64,000 nucleotides of DNA from Verrucomicrobiaceae bacterium (GTDB lineage Bacteria > Verrucomicrobiota > Verrucomicrobiia > Verrucomicrobiales > Verrucomicrobiaceae), in contig CANIBP010000015.1 of the NCBI GenBank assembly GCA_947466075.1, positions 1 through 64,000 of the forward strand, given 5' to 3'. The position numbers and the translations under genes are program-made. The notes under the pieces are model-generated. The model saw nothing but the letters and a program-made list of their open reading frames with translations, searched no databases and was not told the origin of the DNA. Shown here one piece after another: positions 24,026-33,427 of the stretch (position 1 is the stretch's first letter; every line of letters starts with the position of its first letter).

Positions 24026-25093
24026 ATGATCACCCACTTCTCTTTCCGACACCTGCGCCGTGCTTTGCTCACTGGCCTCTTCTGCGTCTCCATCACCGGG
24101 TGTGATGATCCAAAGCGGGAACAGCAGCTTCAGTGGCGTGAGGAAGAAGTGGAAGCCAAAGTCGTCGGCATCTCCAAGCGCGAGCGTGAAATCGCCGCTG
24201 AGCGTCAGCGTCTTGAACGTGAAAAAGCCGATCTCGCCTCGCGTGAGGCCGCAGTAGCACAGCTCAAGACAGCACTCGAAACCGAGCTCACTGAGGAGAT
24301 TGAGAAAACCAAAAAAGTCCGTCGTGAGATCGAGATCAAAAACCTGCGAGGCCCCATTCCGCAGATCAGCGCTGGACGCTGCATTGTCATCGATCCTGAG
24401 TCTGGCGATGTGTTCTACGAAAAAAATCCCGACCTTCGAGGCGCCATCGCCAGCACGACCAAAATCATGACCGGCCTGCTCGTCGTTGAAGCCGGCGATT
24501 TGGACAAAATCGTTACGGTGGAACTCGCGGACACGCAATGCGCCCCGGTTCGTATCGGCCTCAAAGTCGGCGAGACCTACACCCGCCGCCAGCTTCTCAC
24601 CGCGATGCTCGTCAAAAGCTCCAACGACATTGCCCAAGCGCTTGCGCGTGACAATGCCGGTAGCGTGGCCGCCTTCGCCGCGAAGATGGATGAGCGCGCT
24701 AAAGCCTTGGGCTTAAAAAATACCCACTTCATCAATCCTCACGGACTGCCCTCACTCAACGAGGACAATCCCTACTGCACTGCCCGTGATCTCGCCGCCA
24801 TCGCCATGGTCGCTGACAAGCTGCCGGATATACGCAAAATCGTAAAGCTGCAGAGTTTCAAGTTTACCAAGCCGGATGGCAAATCAATCGACCTCGCGAA
24901 TACCAACCGTGTGCTGCGCACCGCTAGCTACTGCGATGGCATGAAAACCGGCTATACCAATGACGCGGGCTACTGCCTCGTCGCCACCGGTGAACGCAAT
25001 GGCCGCCGACGCATCGTCGTCGTCCTCAACGATACCGATGCCGGTGTCTGGCGGGACGCACAAGCGCTGCTGGATTGGGCACTCAAGGCGTGA
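24026..25093 (+). CDS. Lipoprotein D-alanyl-D-alanine carboxypeptidase with coiled-coil stalk
   Basis: The penicillin-binding catalytic motifs are present: S143-T-T-K146, S198-S-N200 and K307-T-G309, typical of PBP5/DacF-type D,D-carboxypeptidases that trim peptidoglycan peptides. The N-terminus has a lipobox (SITGC, C26), then a charged coiled coil of about 80 residues (32-105) before the catalytic domain. The C-terminal beta domain and amphipathic anchor of PBP5 are absent, since the protein ends soon after the catalytic domain. Anchoring by N-terminal lipid and stalk is therefore likely. Confidence 0.85.
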   Translation: MITHFSFRHLRRALLTGLFCVSITGCDDPKREQQLQWREEEVEAKVVGISKREREIAAERQRLEREKADLASREAAVAQLKTALETELTEEIEKTKKVRREIEIKNLRGPIPQISAGRCIVIDPESGDVFYEKNPDLRGAIASTTKIMTGLLVVEAGDLDKIVTVELADTQCAPVRIGLKVGETYTRRQLLTAMLVKSSNDIAQALARDNAGSVAAFAAKMDERAKALGLKNTHFINPHGLPSLNEDNPYCTARDLAAIAMVADKLPDIRKIVKLQSFKFTKPDGKSIDLANTNRVLRTASYCDGMKTGYTNDAGYCLVATGERNGRRRIVVVLNDTDAGVWRDAQALLDWALKA

Positions 25094-25150
25094 AAGAACA
25101 ATCACGCTTGTCTGTTTCATGGCTTCCCGGCATCATCGCCATCTCCAACC

Positions 25151-25894
25151 ATGAAATCATTCGTTCTGACCCTTGCCACGTTCTGCTTTGCTGCTGTTAG
25201 CCTCGCTGAAACCACTAAAAATTTCGCCATCGACCCAAAGCCACGCGAAGGCGGCTGGGTAAAGCGCCACGAATCCTTCAACGAGATATCGAAGAAGGGT
25301 GAAGCACAGTTGGTTTTCCTTGGCGACTCGATAACGCAGGGTTGGGAGGGCAATGGCAAGGAAGCCTGGGCCAAAACGTGGGCGCCACTCAAGGCGGCGA
25401 ACTTCGGCATCGGTGGTGATCGCACCGAGCACGTCATCTGGCGTCTGCAAAACGGCAACTTCGACGGCCTTAAGCCGAAACTCGTCGTGCTCATGATTGG
25501 CACCAACAACACCGGCCATCAGAACCGCCCTGCTGCCGAGCATGGGGGTGCGGTTTATACCAGTAGCGCCGAGCAGACGGCCGAAGGCGTGAAGATGATT
25601 CTCGACATCCTTGGCAAAAAAATGCCTGACACCAAGGTGCTGCTGCTCGGTATCTTTCCACGCGGTGCCACCAAGGAAGATGCCATGCGCAAACAGAACG
25701 TCGCCACCAACAATCTCATCGCTGGCTTTGCCGACGGCAAACGCGTCCATTTCATGGATATCGGCAGCACCTTTCTCCAGCCCGACGGCACCTTGCCGAA
25801 GGAAATCATGCCTGACCTCCTCCATCTCAATGCCAAAGGCTACGAGATGTGGACCGCCGCCATCGAAGGCAAGGTCAATGAACTCATGAAGTAA
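25151..25894 (+). CDS. Exported SGNH/GDSL-type hydrolase
   Basis: This 247-residue protein has a signal peptide (MKSFVLTLATFCFAAVSLA) and the SGNH blocks: block I FLGDSITQGW with nucleophile S60, the block II glycine in NFGIGGDR, GTNN at 117-120 with N120, and D222-L-L-H225. The overall pattern is like platelet-activating-factor acetylhydrolase IB and bacterial acetylxylan esterases. It probably removes acyl groups from carbohydrates. It sits 52 bp ahead of the haem dehydrogenase gene, perhaps in the same transcript. Confidence 0.85.
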   Translation: MKSFVLTLATFCFAAVSLAETTKNFAIDPKPREGGWVKRHESFNEISKKGEAQLVFLGDSITQGWEGNGKEAWAKTWAPLKAANFGIGGDRTEHVIWRLQNGNFDGLKPKLVVLMIGTNNTGHQNRPAAEHGGAVYTSSAEQTAEGVKMILDILGKKMPDTKVLLLGIFPRGATKEDAMRKQNVATNNLIAGFADGKRVHFMDIGSTFLQPDGTLPKEIMPDLLHLNAKGYEMWTAAIEGKVNELMK

Positions 25895-25946
25895 CCAAGG
25901 AGTGGCGACATCCTGTCCCCACACTGCATTCTATCGTCATCCCGCA

Positions 25947-28433
25947 ATGAAATCCCTGTTCATCCCGCTCCTTCTCCTCGCCACGACGAGTTTTGCGCAA
26001 CTCGCCGATCAAGCCACGCCTGTCTCGGCCATCAAGATGGCGAAAGGTTTTCGCGCCGAGTTGCTGTATTCCGTTCCCAAGGCGGATCAAGGCTCATGGG
26101 TTTCGATGACGCAGGATGACAAGGGGCGCATGATTTGCAGCGATCAGTATGACGCGCTCTTTCGAATCACACCGCCGGAGATCGGTGGCAGTCCGTCGGA
26201 AACCAAGATCGAGAAGCTCAGCATCGACTTTGGTCACTGCCAGGGCCTGCTCTATGCCAATGGCAGCCTCTACGGCGTAGTGAATGACGACGCCTATCAG
26301 GGCCGTGGCCTCTACCGCTGCAAGGACACCAATGGCGACGATCAATTCGACACTGTCGAGATGCTGCGTTCGTTTCCCGGCAAAGCAGGTGAGCATGGAC
26401 CGCACGGCGTCGTGCTCGCACCCGATGGCAAATCGCTTTATGTGATGTGCGGCAATCAAACGCCCGAACCAAGCTGCGAAACCAGTCGCGTGCCGCGCCA
26501 TTGGGACGAAGATCAACTTTACCCAATGCTGCTGGGCCGTGGCTTCATGCGCGATGTGCTCGCGCCCGGCGGTTGGCTTGCACAGACCGATCTCGATGGT
26601 AAAAAATGGGAACTCATCAACACCGGCACGCGCAACACCTACGACATCGCCATCAATCGTCAGGGCGACATCTTTGGCTTCGATGCTGACATGGAATGGG
26701 ACACCGGCATGCCCTGGTATCGCCCAACCCGCGTGTGCTTCATGCAGAGCGGTGGCGAGTTCGGCTGGCGCACGTGCAGCAAGAAATGGCCTGCGCGCTG
26801 GGAAGACAGCCTGAACGCCGTCTGCGACATTGGCCCCGGCTCGCCCACCGGCGTCGCCTTCGGTTATGGCGCGAAGTTTCCTGCCAAGTATCAAGACGCG
26901 CTCTACATCTGCGACTGGAGCTACGGCAAAATGTATGCCGTGCATCTCGCACCGAGCGGTGGCGGTTACACCGGTGTGCAGGAAGAGTTCATGAGTGCTT
27001 CGCCGCTGCCTTTGACGGACATCGAAGTCTCCAAGAAAGACGGCGCGATGTATGTAAGCATCGGTGGCCGCAAGGTGCAGTCAGGATTGTATCGGGTGAC
27101 TTATGTGGGTGCAGAGCCAACGGATTCCGTGCTGCGTAAACCATTCAGCCCAATGTCTCCGAACGTTCGGGGTTCACTGGAAGCTTTTCATGGCAAACAG
27201 GACCCCAAAGCGGTCGAAGTTGCATGGCCGCATCTCGGAGATGCAGACCGCAACATCCGTTTCGCCGCCCGCATCGCCATCGAGCATCAGCCAGTGGCTT
27301 CGTGGAAGGACAAGGCGATCAATGAAACGAATCCACGTGCCGCTTTGACCGCGCTGATGGCGCTTGCTCGCAGCAGCGGTGGCGACAAGTCACTTCAGCA
27401 GCCGATTCTAGCCGCGCTGAACAAGATCGACCTCAAATCGCTCAAGGGTATCGACCGTGTGACGTTGATTCGCGATTACATGCTCGCATTTACGCGCTTG
27501 GGTGAGCCAGACGCCGAGACGAAGGCCAAACTGGCGGCGCATCTGTCCCCGCTGTATCCGACGAATGATCCGGCGCTGAATCGCGACCTCTGCGAGGTGC
27601 TCGTTTATCTCGGGGATGCCGCCGTGGTCGCCAAGGCGGCTCCGCTGGTGAATGATTCGCCCACACAGGAGGAGCAGATCGATTACGGCCGCATCCTGCG
27701 CTTTGCGAAGAGCGGTTGGACCAAGGAACTGCGCGCCGATTACTTCCGCTGGTTCCTGCGTGCTGCGAATTACAAAGGGGGCGCCTCGTTTGACCTGTTC
27801 ATCGGCGAGATTAAGCAGGATGCGCTTTCGACGATGACTGAAGAGGAGAAACTCGCCATCAAAGACGTGCTCGATGCCAAGCCGGAGCCAAAAGCGCCGA
27901 GTTTCACGGCGAAGCCGATGCAGTTCGTCAAGGCTTGGACACTCGATGAACTAAGCAAGTTGCTCGGCGTTGGCCTCGAAGGCAATCGCAACTTCGCCAA
28001 TGGGCGCAACATGTTCGGTGCCGCTACCTGCTTCGCCTGCCATCGCTTCAACCAAGAGGGCGGTGCAGTTGGCCCCGATCTCACCAGCGTGGCCGGCAAA
28101 TACAGCCCGCGTGACCTGCTAGAGCACGTGCTTGATCCCAATAAGGAGATCAGTGACCAGTATGGCAGCACCGTCTTCACGATGCAGGATGGCAGCACGG
28201 TGGTTGGCCGCATTGCAAACATGAAAGAGCACAACATGATGGTTTGCACCAACATGATGGACCCAAATAATTTCACCAACGCCGATGCACGCAAGGTGGT
28301 GAAGACCGAGGAGAGTAAGATCAGCATGATGCCGCCTGGCCTGCTATTCATGCTCAAGGAGGACGATATCCTCGATCTGCTGGCTTACTTGCTCAGCAAG
28401 GGGAATCCAGATGATCCGATGTTTGTGAAGTAA
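25947..28433 (+). CDS. PVC-type dehydrogenase with C-terminal cytochrome-c haem site
   Basis: The start at 25947 gives a signal peptide (MKSLFIPLLLLATTSFA); the frame is open from 25902. Residues to about 420 form a beta-propeller like glucose/sorbosone dehydrogenases (DQYDALFRITPPEIGG, then NTGTRNTYDIAINRQGDIFG). A helical HEAT-like middle follows, then the haem domain with C695-F-A-C698-H699, FNQEGGAVGPDLTSVAGKYS and DNPDDPMF-type end. The C-terminal part matches the putative haem-binding domain family of Verrucomicrobia and Pirellulae. Substrate is probably an extracellular sugar, but that is inferred. Confidence 0.85.
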   Translation: MKSLFIPLLLLATTSFAQLADQATPVSAIKMAKGFRAELLYSVPKADQGSWVSMTQDDKGRMICSDQYDALFRITPPEIGGSPSETKIEKLSIDFGHCQGLLYANGSLYGVVNDDAYQGRGLYRCKDTNGDDQFDTVEMLRSFPGKAGEHGPHGVVLAPDGKSLYVMCGNQTPEPSCETSRVPRHWDEDQLYPMLLGRGFMRDVLAPGGWLAQTDLDGKKWELINTGTRNTYDIAINRQGDIFGFDADMEWDTGMPWYRPTRVCFMQSGGEFGWRTCSKKWPARWEDSLNAVCDIGPGSPTGVAFGYGAKFPAKYQDALYICDWSYGKMYAVHLAPSGGGYTGVQEEFMSASPLPLTDIEVSKKDGAMYVSIGGRKVQSGLYRVTYVGAEPTDSVLRKPFSPMSPNVRGSLEAFHGKQDPKAVEVAWPHLGDADRNIRFAARIAIEHQPVASWKDKAINETNPRAALTALMALARSSGGDKSLQQPILAALNKIDLKSLKGIDRVTLIRDYMLAFTRLGEPDAETKAKLAAHLSPLYPTNDPALNRDLCEVLVYLGDAAVVAKAAPLVNDSPTQEEQIDYGRILRFAKSGWTKELRADYFRWFLRAANYKGGASFDLFIGEIKQDALSTMTEEEKLAIKDVLDAKPEPKAPSFTAKPMQFVKAWTLDELSKLLGVGLEGNRNFANGRNMFGAATCFACHRFNQEGGAVGPDLTSVAGKYSPRDLLEHVLDPNKEISDQYGSTVFTMQDGSTVVGRIANMKEHNMMVCTNMMDPNNFTNADARKVVKTEESKISMMPPGLLFMLKEDDILDLLAYLLSKGNPDDPMFVK

Positions 28434-28488
28434 GTCGGTAAAGGTCTTCATGCGTGAATGATTCGTCCTGCGTTCACGTTTCCAGCGC

Positions 28489-29850
28489 ATGAAACGCCTT
28501 ATCGCTTTAGCTTGCCTTGCTACCGCCACTCTTCACGCCGCTCCCCGCCAGCCGAACGTGATTCTCATCATGGCTGATGACCTTGGTTACGAGGCCATCG
28601 CAGCGAATGGCGGGGAGGCAGCGAAGACGCCGAACCTCGACAAACTGGCGCAGGAGGGCGTGCGGTTTGATGCGTGTCATGTGCAGCCGCTTTGCACGCC
28701 GACGCGGACTGCGCTCATGACAGGAATGGTGAATGCGCGGAACTACACGCACTTTGGCCACATGGACCCGGCGCAGATCACGTTTGGGAACCTCTTCAAG
28801 CAGGCGGGTTATGCGACGGCGGTCACAGGAAAGTGGCAACTCGGCCATGACATGGCACTGCCGGCGAAGTGGGGCTTTGATGAATACTGCCTGTGGCAGC
28901 TCACCCGGCGCCCCAGCCGCTACAAGAATGTGGGACTCGAAGTGAACGGCAAGGAGGTGGATTATACCAAGGGCGAGTATGGGCCAGACGTGGTGAATGA
29001 TTACGCGCTGGACTTCATCACGCGGAAGAAAGACGCGCCTTTTTTCCTCTATTACCCGATGATGCTCACGCATTCGCCGTACGATCCCACGCCGGACAGC
29101 CCTGACTATGTCGAAGGCTCAGCCAAGAAGGACAAAGAGAAGAGCGGTGAGCGCTTTGCCGACATGGTGGCCTACATGGACAAGCTGATCGGTAAACTGA
29201 CGGTGCGACTGGATGAACTCGGCCTGCGCAATGACACGCTGCTCGTGTTTTTGGGTGACAACGGCACTGGCAACGGCACGCCGATGAAATTTCGCGGCGA
29301 AGTCATCCTCGGTGCCAAAGGTCAGACGATAGCGCAAGGCACGCATGTGCCACTGATCGTGAATTGGCCCGGTGCGGCCAAATCCGGCCACACCTGCGAT
29401 GACATCATTGATGTCACCGATGTTCTGCCAACGATCTGCGCCGCCGCACGCGTTCCGATTCCTGAATCTCTCAAGATCGACGGGCGGAGCTTCCTGCCGC
29501 AGATTCGCGGTGAGCAGGGTGTTGAACGTCCCTGGCGCTACACCTGGTATAATCCCAGCGGTGGACAGAAGGCGAAAGCCGAGTTTGCGCATGATCACCG
29601 CTTCAAACTCTACAGCGATGGTCGCTTCTTTGATTTGAAGGCTGATCCATTGGAGAAGACACCGCTGAAAGAAGACTCGCTGGATGAAACCTCCCGCGAA
29701 GCACAGCGAAAATTGGATGTCGCCATCGAGTCCTTTCAAGGTGTGCGTCCCGAGTCCATCGCCGCGCAAGGACAGGCCTTTGGCGGGGAAGGGGAGGAAA
29801 AGAAGAAGCCTGAAGCTGGAAAAAAGAAGAAGGCTCCGAAGCAGAAATAG
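28489..29850 (+). CDS. Sulfatase (formylglycine-dependent, arylsulfatase type)
   Basis: A signal peptide (MKRLIALACLATATLHA) precedes the catalytic core: metal-binding ADDLGY at 29-34, the C69-T-P-T-R73 sulfatase signature where Cys becomes formylglycine, VTGKWQLGH, and a later GDNGTGNG. The C-terminus is Lys-rich (EEKKKPEAGKKKKAPKQK). The enzyme hydrolyses sulfate esters, probably on polysaccharides. A sulfatase-maturing enzyme is not in the window. It lies 55 bp downstream of the haem dehydrogenase gene. Confidence 0.92.
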   Translation: MKRLIALACLATATLHAAPRQPNVILIMADDLGYEAIAANGGEAAKTPNLDKLAQEGVRFDACHVQPLCTPTRTALMTGMVNARNYTHFGHMDPAQITFGNLFKQAGYATAVTGKWQLGHDMALPAKWGFDEYCLWQLTRRPSRYKNVGLEVNGKEVDYTKGEYGPDVVNDYALDFITRKKDAPFFLYYPMMLTHSPYDPTPDSPDYVEGSAKKDKEKSGERFADMVAYMDKLIGKLTVRLDELGLRNDTLLVFLGDNGTGNGTPMKFRGEVILGAKGQTIAQGTHVPLIVNWPGAAKSGHTCDDIIDVTDVLPTICAAARVPIPESLKIDGRSFLPQIRGEQGVERPWRYTWYNPSGGQKAKAEFAHDHRFKLYSDGRFFDLKADPLEKTPLKEDSLDETSREAQRKLDVAIESFQGVRPESIAAQGQAFGGEGEEKKKPEAGKKKKAPKQK

Positions 29851-29877
29851 CTCGGAGCGATGAACCTCGGCTAAGCC

Positions 29878-31146
29878 TCAGAGCGGCTTGTCATAAATGC
29901 GCTGAAACACATTCGGTGAGTTCGGGTCGATGATGGTGATGCCATCGGGGCCAAACTTTGCGGTGACGGTCGCACCCTTGCCTTCGTTGATGTATTTGAA
30001 GTTCAAATCACGCACGCGGGCCGCGGCATCGACGATGGCGCAGGTGATGCGGGCTTCTTCGGCGGTGGGATAGAGTGCTGCGACAGCATCGCGTGACTCC
30101 TTGGCAAGTTTGACGCGGCAGATCGCCACCAAGCCGACAGTGAGGCTATCCACGCCGTAGCCGATGTAGCCTTTGGTGCCGTCGGGACGTGTGACTTCGC
30201 GGGTGAAGTGGTTGTTGCTGGTGCGGGAGCCGCCACCGGCATTCCACCAGCGGAAACCACGATACTGCTGGTCGCTTTCGACCTTGCCGTCTGCGCCAAG
30301 GATCTCATGGCCTTGATTGACCGGGCCTTCAAAGTCGGCAGGTGTGATCCAGTTGTTGTGGTAGTTGATGGACATGCCGTTGTCGTAATCCACGCGGACC
30401 TGCACGGCATCGAAGGCGTTGATGCCATCGCGGATGAGGCGCTGCTTCTGGCCCACGGCGGTGAGGCTCACCGGCTTGGACTTGTAGTAGCTCCAGATGA
30501 GATCCGTCCAGTGTGGCCCGACGTAGCTGAAGGGATCGCTGCTTTCCACCCACTTGAAAGTGCTGGTGCTCACTTCGAGCGGTTCTTCGAGATAGGCGGT
30601 GCCATAGAGTGGTGCACCGATGCGGTTTTGAATGTCATCACGAATGCGCAGATGGTCGGGGTCGTAGCGTTTGTGCATATCGACTGCGACGATGAGGTTT
30701 TTGGCCTTGGCGGCGTCGATGATCTGGTCTGACTCCTGAATCGAGAGGCACATCGGTTTTTCCGTCAACACATGCACGCCTTTGGCCAGGGCGGCGAGAA
30801 TTGGCTGCGTATGCAAATGATCCGGTGTGGCGACAGCCATCACATCGAGATCAGGAAACGCGGCGAGGATGTCATTCCACGGTTCATCACCAAAAAACGC
30901 ACGCGGTTCATGCCCGGTGATGTCTTTGAAGGCGGCAGCGGCTTTCTGCGCAGATTTTTCACTGCGCGTGGCAACGGCGACGAGATCAAACTTCACCCCG
31001 GCGAGTTCGCGTGAGTATTTGTCGAGTCCCACCCGTGCGAGCTGCCCAGCGATGCCGAAACGCTGAAGGTCCGCGTAAGCACGTGCGTGAACATCTCCGC
31101 CGAACATGCCGGCGCCAACGAGGGCGATTTTGATGGTAGGTTCCAT
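29878..31146 (-). CDS. Gfo/Idh/MocA family oxidoreductase
   Basis: The 422-residue protein has an N-terminal Rossmann motif (IALVGAGMFGGDVHARAYAD) and the family's E-K-P signature in HVLTEKPMCLS, followed by a C-terminal alpha/beta substrate domain. There is no signal peptide, so it is probably cytoplasmic. Related proteins oxidise or reduce sugars and cyclitols with NAD(P). It is convergent with the sulfatase gene, and the IS4 element starts 138 bp upstream of its start codon. Confidence 0.85.
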   Translation of the reverse strand: MEPTIKIALVGAGMFGGDVHARAYADLQRFGIAGQLARVGLDKYSRELAGVKFDLVAVATRSEKSAQKAAAAFKDITGHEPRAFFGDEPWNDILAAFPDLDVMAVATPDHLHTQPILAALAKGVHVLTEKPMCLSIQESDQIIDAAKAKNLIVAVDMHKRYDPDHLRIRDDIQNRIGAPLYGTAYLEEPLEVSTSTFKWVESSDPFSYVGPHWTDLIWSYYKSKPVSLTAVGQKQRLIRDGINAFDAVQVRVDYDNGMSINYHNNWITPADFEGPVNQGHEILGADGKVESDQQYRGFRWWNAGGGSRTSNNHFTREVTRPDGTKGYIGYGVDSLTVGLVAICRVKLAKESRDAVAALYPTAEEARITCAIVDAAARVRDLNFKYINEGKGATVTAKFGPDGITIIDPNSPNVFQRIYDKPL

Positions 31147-31273
31147 GGTGATCCGTATGGAACTCCGACGTCTTGATTGCGCAAGAAATGATGCTGATAC
31201 AAGAGTGCCGATTTGCGGTATGTTTGAAAAAGCCGTTTTTTATTCTCCGAAGCCGGCCATTGTCAATATTTTG

Positions 31274-31284
31274 CACCCTGACCC
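31274..31284. repeat. Left target-site duplication of the IS4 element
   Basis: CACCCTGACCC directly abuts the left inverted repeat and occurs again immediately outside the right one (32915-32925). Eleven base pairs is a normal duplication length for IS4-group elements. Confidence 0.85.
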
Positions 31285-31357
31285 GAATGGCACTGAATTA
31301 AGGCCCATTTGGGATGAAAAACGAGCATGGTTTTGGTGATGTGTTCGTTGAAGAACA

Positions 31358-32890
31358 ATGACTGCACACACGAAGTTTTTCCCGTCATTTCACCGGCTTC
31401 TTTTTTTGGCGTCCACCTGTCAGCAAGAGGAGTCTTTTAGAACGCAAGGTGCGTGAGGCGGACAGGCTTTGTCTCACGCAGTTGCATACGCTCTTTGAAG
31501 ATGTGCTGCCACCCTGGCTGGCCTCCTACAAGAGTGAGGAAGGTGCCAACAGCCGCCACCGCATCTACACACCGCTGGTCACGTTATGGGCCTTTCTCTC
31601 CCAGACGTTGGATGCCGATGGCAGCTGCCGCCGAGCCGTCACACGCGTGCAGACGCTGTGCTCCGCGTTGAAGCTGCCGCTGCCCGATGAGGACACGGGC
31701 GCCTACTTCACCGCACGCGCACGCCTGCCGATAAAGCTACTCCTGCGTCTGCATTCCCACATCGTCGGCAAGCTGGGGGAGATGCCACGCGAAGGCCGCC
31801 GTGTGCTGGTGATGGATGGCGCCGCCACCCGCATGCCTGAGAGCAAGGAGAATGCCGCTGTTTACATGCAGGCACCGCAGAAAAAGCCCGGCTGCGGTTT
31901 TCCTCTCATGCCTTTGCTTGGTCTCTTCGACCTGCACAACGGCATCTGGGTCGCAGCAGTCAAAAGCAAAGGACGGGCGCATGACGCGCTGCTGGCTTGG
32001 CGCATGCTGCGGCATCTGCGCAAGGGCGACATCCTCCTCGCCGACCGCGCCTTCGGTTCCTACGCCTTCATCGCCGCGTGCTAGGCGCGGGGAGTCGATG
32101 TCGTTATGCGCCTGCATCAGGCACGCGATCCGCAGGTGGAGAAAGGCAAGCGCGCCGGTGACAACGACTGGCACGTCACCTGGAACCGTCCGCTGCAACC
32201 ACCCAAGGGCCGCTTCGCCGCCATGCACAAGGCCAAGCACGCCGCGCTGCCAGCCACGCTGGATCTGCGGCTGGTCAAGGTGTGCAGCACGAGCCCTGGC
32301 TTCCGCACGCAGGAGTTTCAGTTCATCACCACACTGCGGACACCCGCGCCCACAGCGCTGCGCAGATCGCCGCCTAGTGTCAGCAGCGCTGGCAGGTCGA
32401 GCTCTGCTTTGATGACGTCAAGACGAGCCTGCACATGCATGCGTTCCGCTGCAAAAGCCCTCACATGGTCGTGCGCGAGTTGCTCATGCACATGATTGCC
32501 TACAACCTCGTGCGCGAGTTGCTCATGCACATGATTGCCTACAACCTCGTGCGCGAGTTGCTCATGCACATGATTGCCTACAACCTCGTGCGTCATCTAA
32601 TCGCCTGAGCCGAGTCCATGCGAGAGATTGAAGCCAAAGGTGCGCTGTCATTCAAAGGTGCGATGGACCGGCTAGATCAATGGCAGTGGGTCATCTGGAG
32701 CGCACCTAGCGGCCGACAGGCAGGACAACGGCGCGACTCGCTACTGCGAAGCATCGCCAATGACGAAGTGCCGCCACGGCATGCGCGAAAGGAGCCGCGC
32801 GTGTGTAAAGATAGGCAAAATAAATACACTTTCATGACCAAGCCACGACACCTCTACACCCTCCAAGATGACCTCGATCATGCATCCTAA
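31358..32890 (+). pseudogene. IS4-family DDE transposase, multiply disrupted
   Basis: Reading across frames gives one transposase: MTAHTKFFPSFHRLL, then WRPPVSKRSLLERKV after a shift in a run of seven T at about 31401, then LVMDGAATRMP (first D), GDILLADRAFGS (second D), RWQVELCFDDVKTSL (E), and a tail ending MTKPRHLYTLQDD. Lesions: the T-run shift, TAG at 32082 (from the likely CAG), a frameshift between about 32338 and 32365, TAG at 32375 with the Y of the Y-(2)-R-(3)-E-(6)-K signature changed to C, a 39-bp triplication, and TGA at 32606. The longest single open piece runs 31449-32084 (211 codons, GTG start). Confidence 0.88.
32471..32587. repeat. 39-bp unit repeated three times inside the transposase
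   Basis: Three exact copies of a 39-bp unit (32471-32509, 32510-32548, 32549-32587) encode VRELLMHMIAYNL three times in the transposase frame. The conserved helix after the E-K signature should occur once. The duplication keeps the frame, so replication slippage is the likely origin. Confidence 0.92.
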
Positions 32891-32914
32891 ACATGCCTTA
32901 ATTCAGTGCCATTC

Positions 32915-32925
32915 CACCCTGACCC
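32915..32925. repeat. Right target-site duplication of the IS4 element
   Basis: CACCCTGACCC follows the right inverted repeat without a gap and matches the 11 bases before the left one. Confidence 0.85.
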
Positions 32926-32983
32926 CGTTTACTCTTCCGCTACGATGAACACTTTCATCTGGCTCAAACACTTCGCTGTCTGA

Positions 32984-33415
32984 ATGTTGGCATTTACAAT
33001 GGTGCCAATAGTTGCAAGAGCGCAGATCAATTTGAATTTGGCAGACGGTCATAATCTGGAATCCGTTCTGGCAACCGGTTTAAAATACAAAGAAAGCAGC
33101 CGTGGAGACAAGCGAAGACACTTTTCGCTGGAGCCTCATAATCTTGCTAGGACCCTACCCGGTGGAGCTACAATCCAGTCCAAAATCGACATTGGTTCCA
33201 TGACTTCCCAGAATGGGAAGTTATTGTTCCTCGACATCACTGGGGGAATCCTGCCAGATGACGAAGCTTATCAATTAGCGCTCACTGTTCATAAGTCTTT
33301 CGGCATCCCTGTAGATCGGCTCAACGAGTGGAGGGACGCCATCAGAGGTAAGGGGCGAGATGCTCCCACGTTCTCAAATGGACAGAATGGAAACTACCCA
33401 ACCGTTTTCATTTAG
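32984..33415 (+). CDS. Hypothetical exported protein, possibly part of a broken gene
   Basis: The 143-residue frame begins MLAFTMVPIVARAQ, the second half of a signal peptide, followed by mature-like sequence (INLNLADGHNLESVLATGLK). The likely original start is ATG at 32945 (MNTFIWLKHFAV), in the same frame but separated by TGA at 32981-32983. The next gene is also in this frame, separated only by TAG at 33413-33415. I recognise no domain. The ATG directly follows the TGA, so restart after termination is possible. Confidence 0.45.
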   Translation: MLAFTMVPIVARAQINLNLADGHNLESVLATGLKYKESSRGDKRRHFSLEPHNLARTLPGGATIQSKIDIGSMTSQNGKLLFLDITGGILPDDEAYQLALTVHKSFGIPVDRLNEWRDAIRGKGRDAPTFSNGQNGNYPTVFI

Positions 33416-33427
33416 GTCGTCAGTAGC

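Larger units (their letters stand above)
31285..32914. mobile_element. IS4-family insertion sequence, 1,630 bp, inactivated
   Basis: Perfect 20-bp terminal inverted repeats (GAATGGCACTGAATTAAGGC at 31285-31304, inverted at 32895-32914) enclose one transposase frame. Exact 11-bp direct repeats flank them, which shows that the element arrived by transposition and that both ends are intact. The transposase has several stops and frameshifts, so it cannot move itself, although a relative could move it. It landed upstream of another damaged reading frame. Confidence 0.9.

Noticed and set aside
32318..32596. Minus-strand ORF with three HEVVGNHVHEQLA repeats
   Set aside because: It is the antisense reading of the 39-bp triplication in the transposase; the plus-strand frame carries the conserved motifs.
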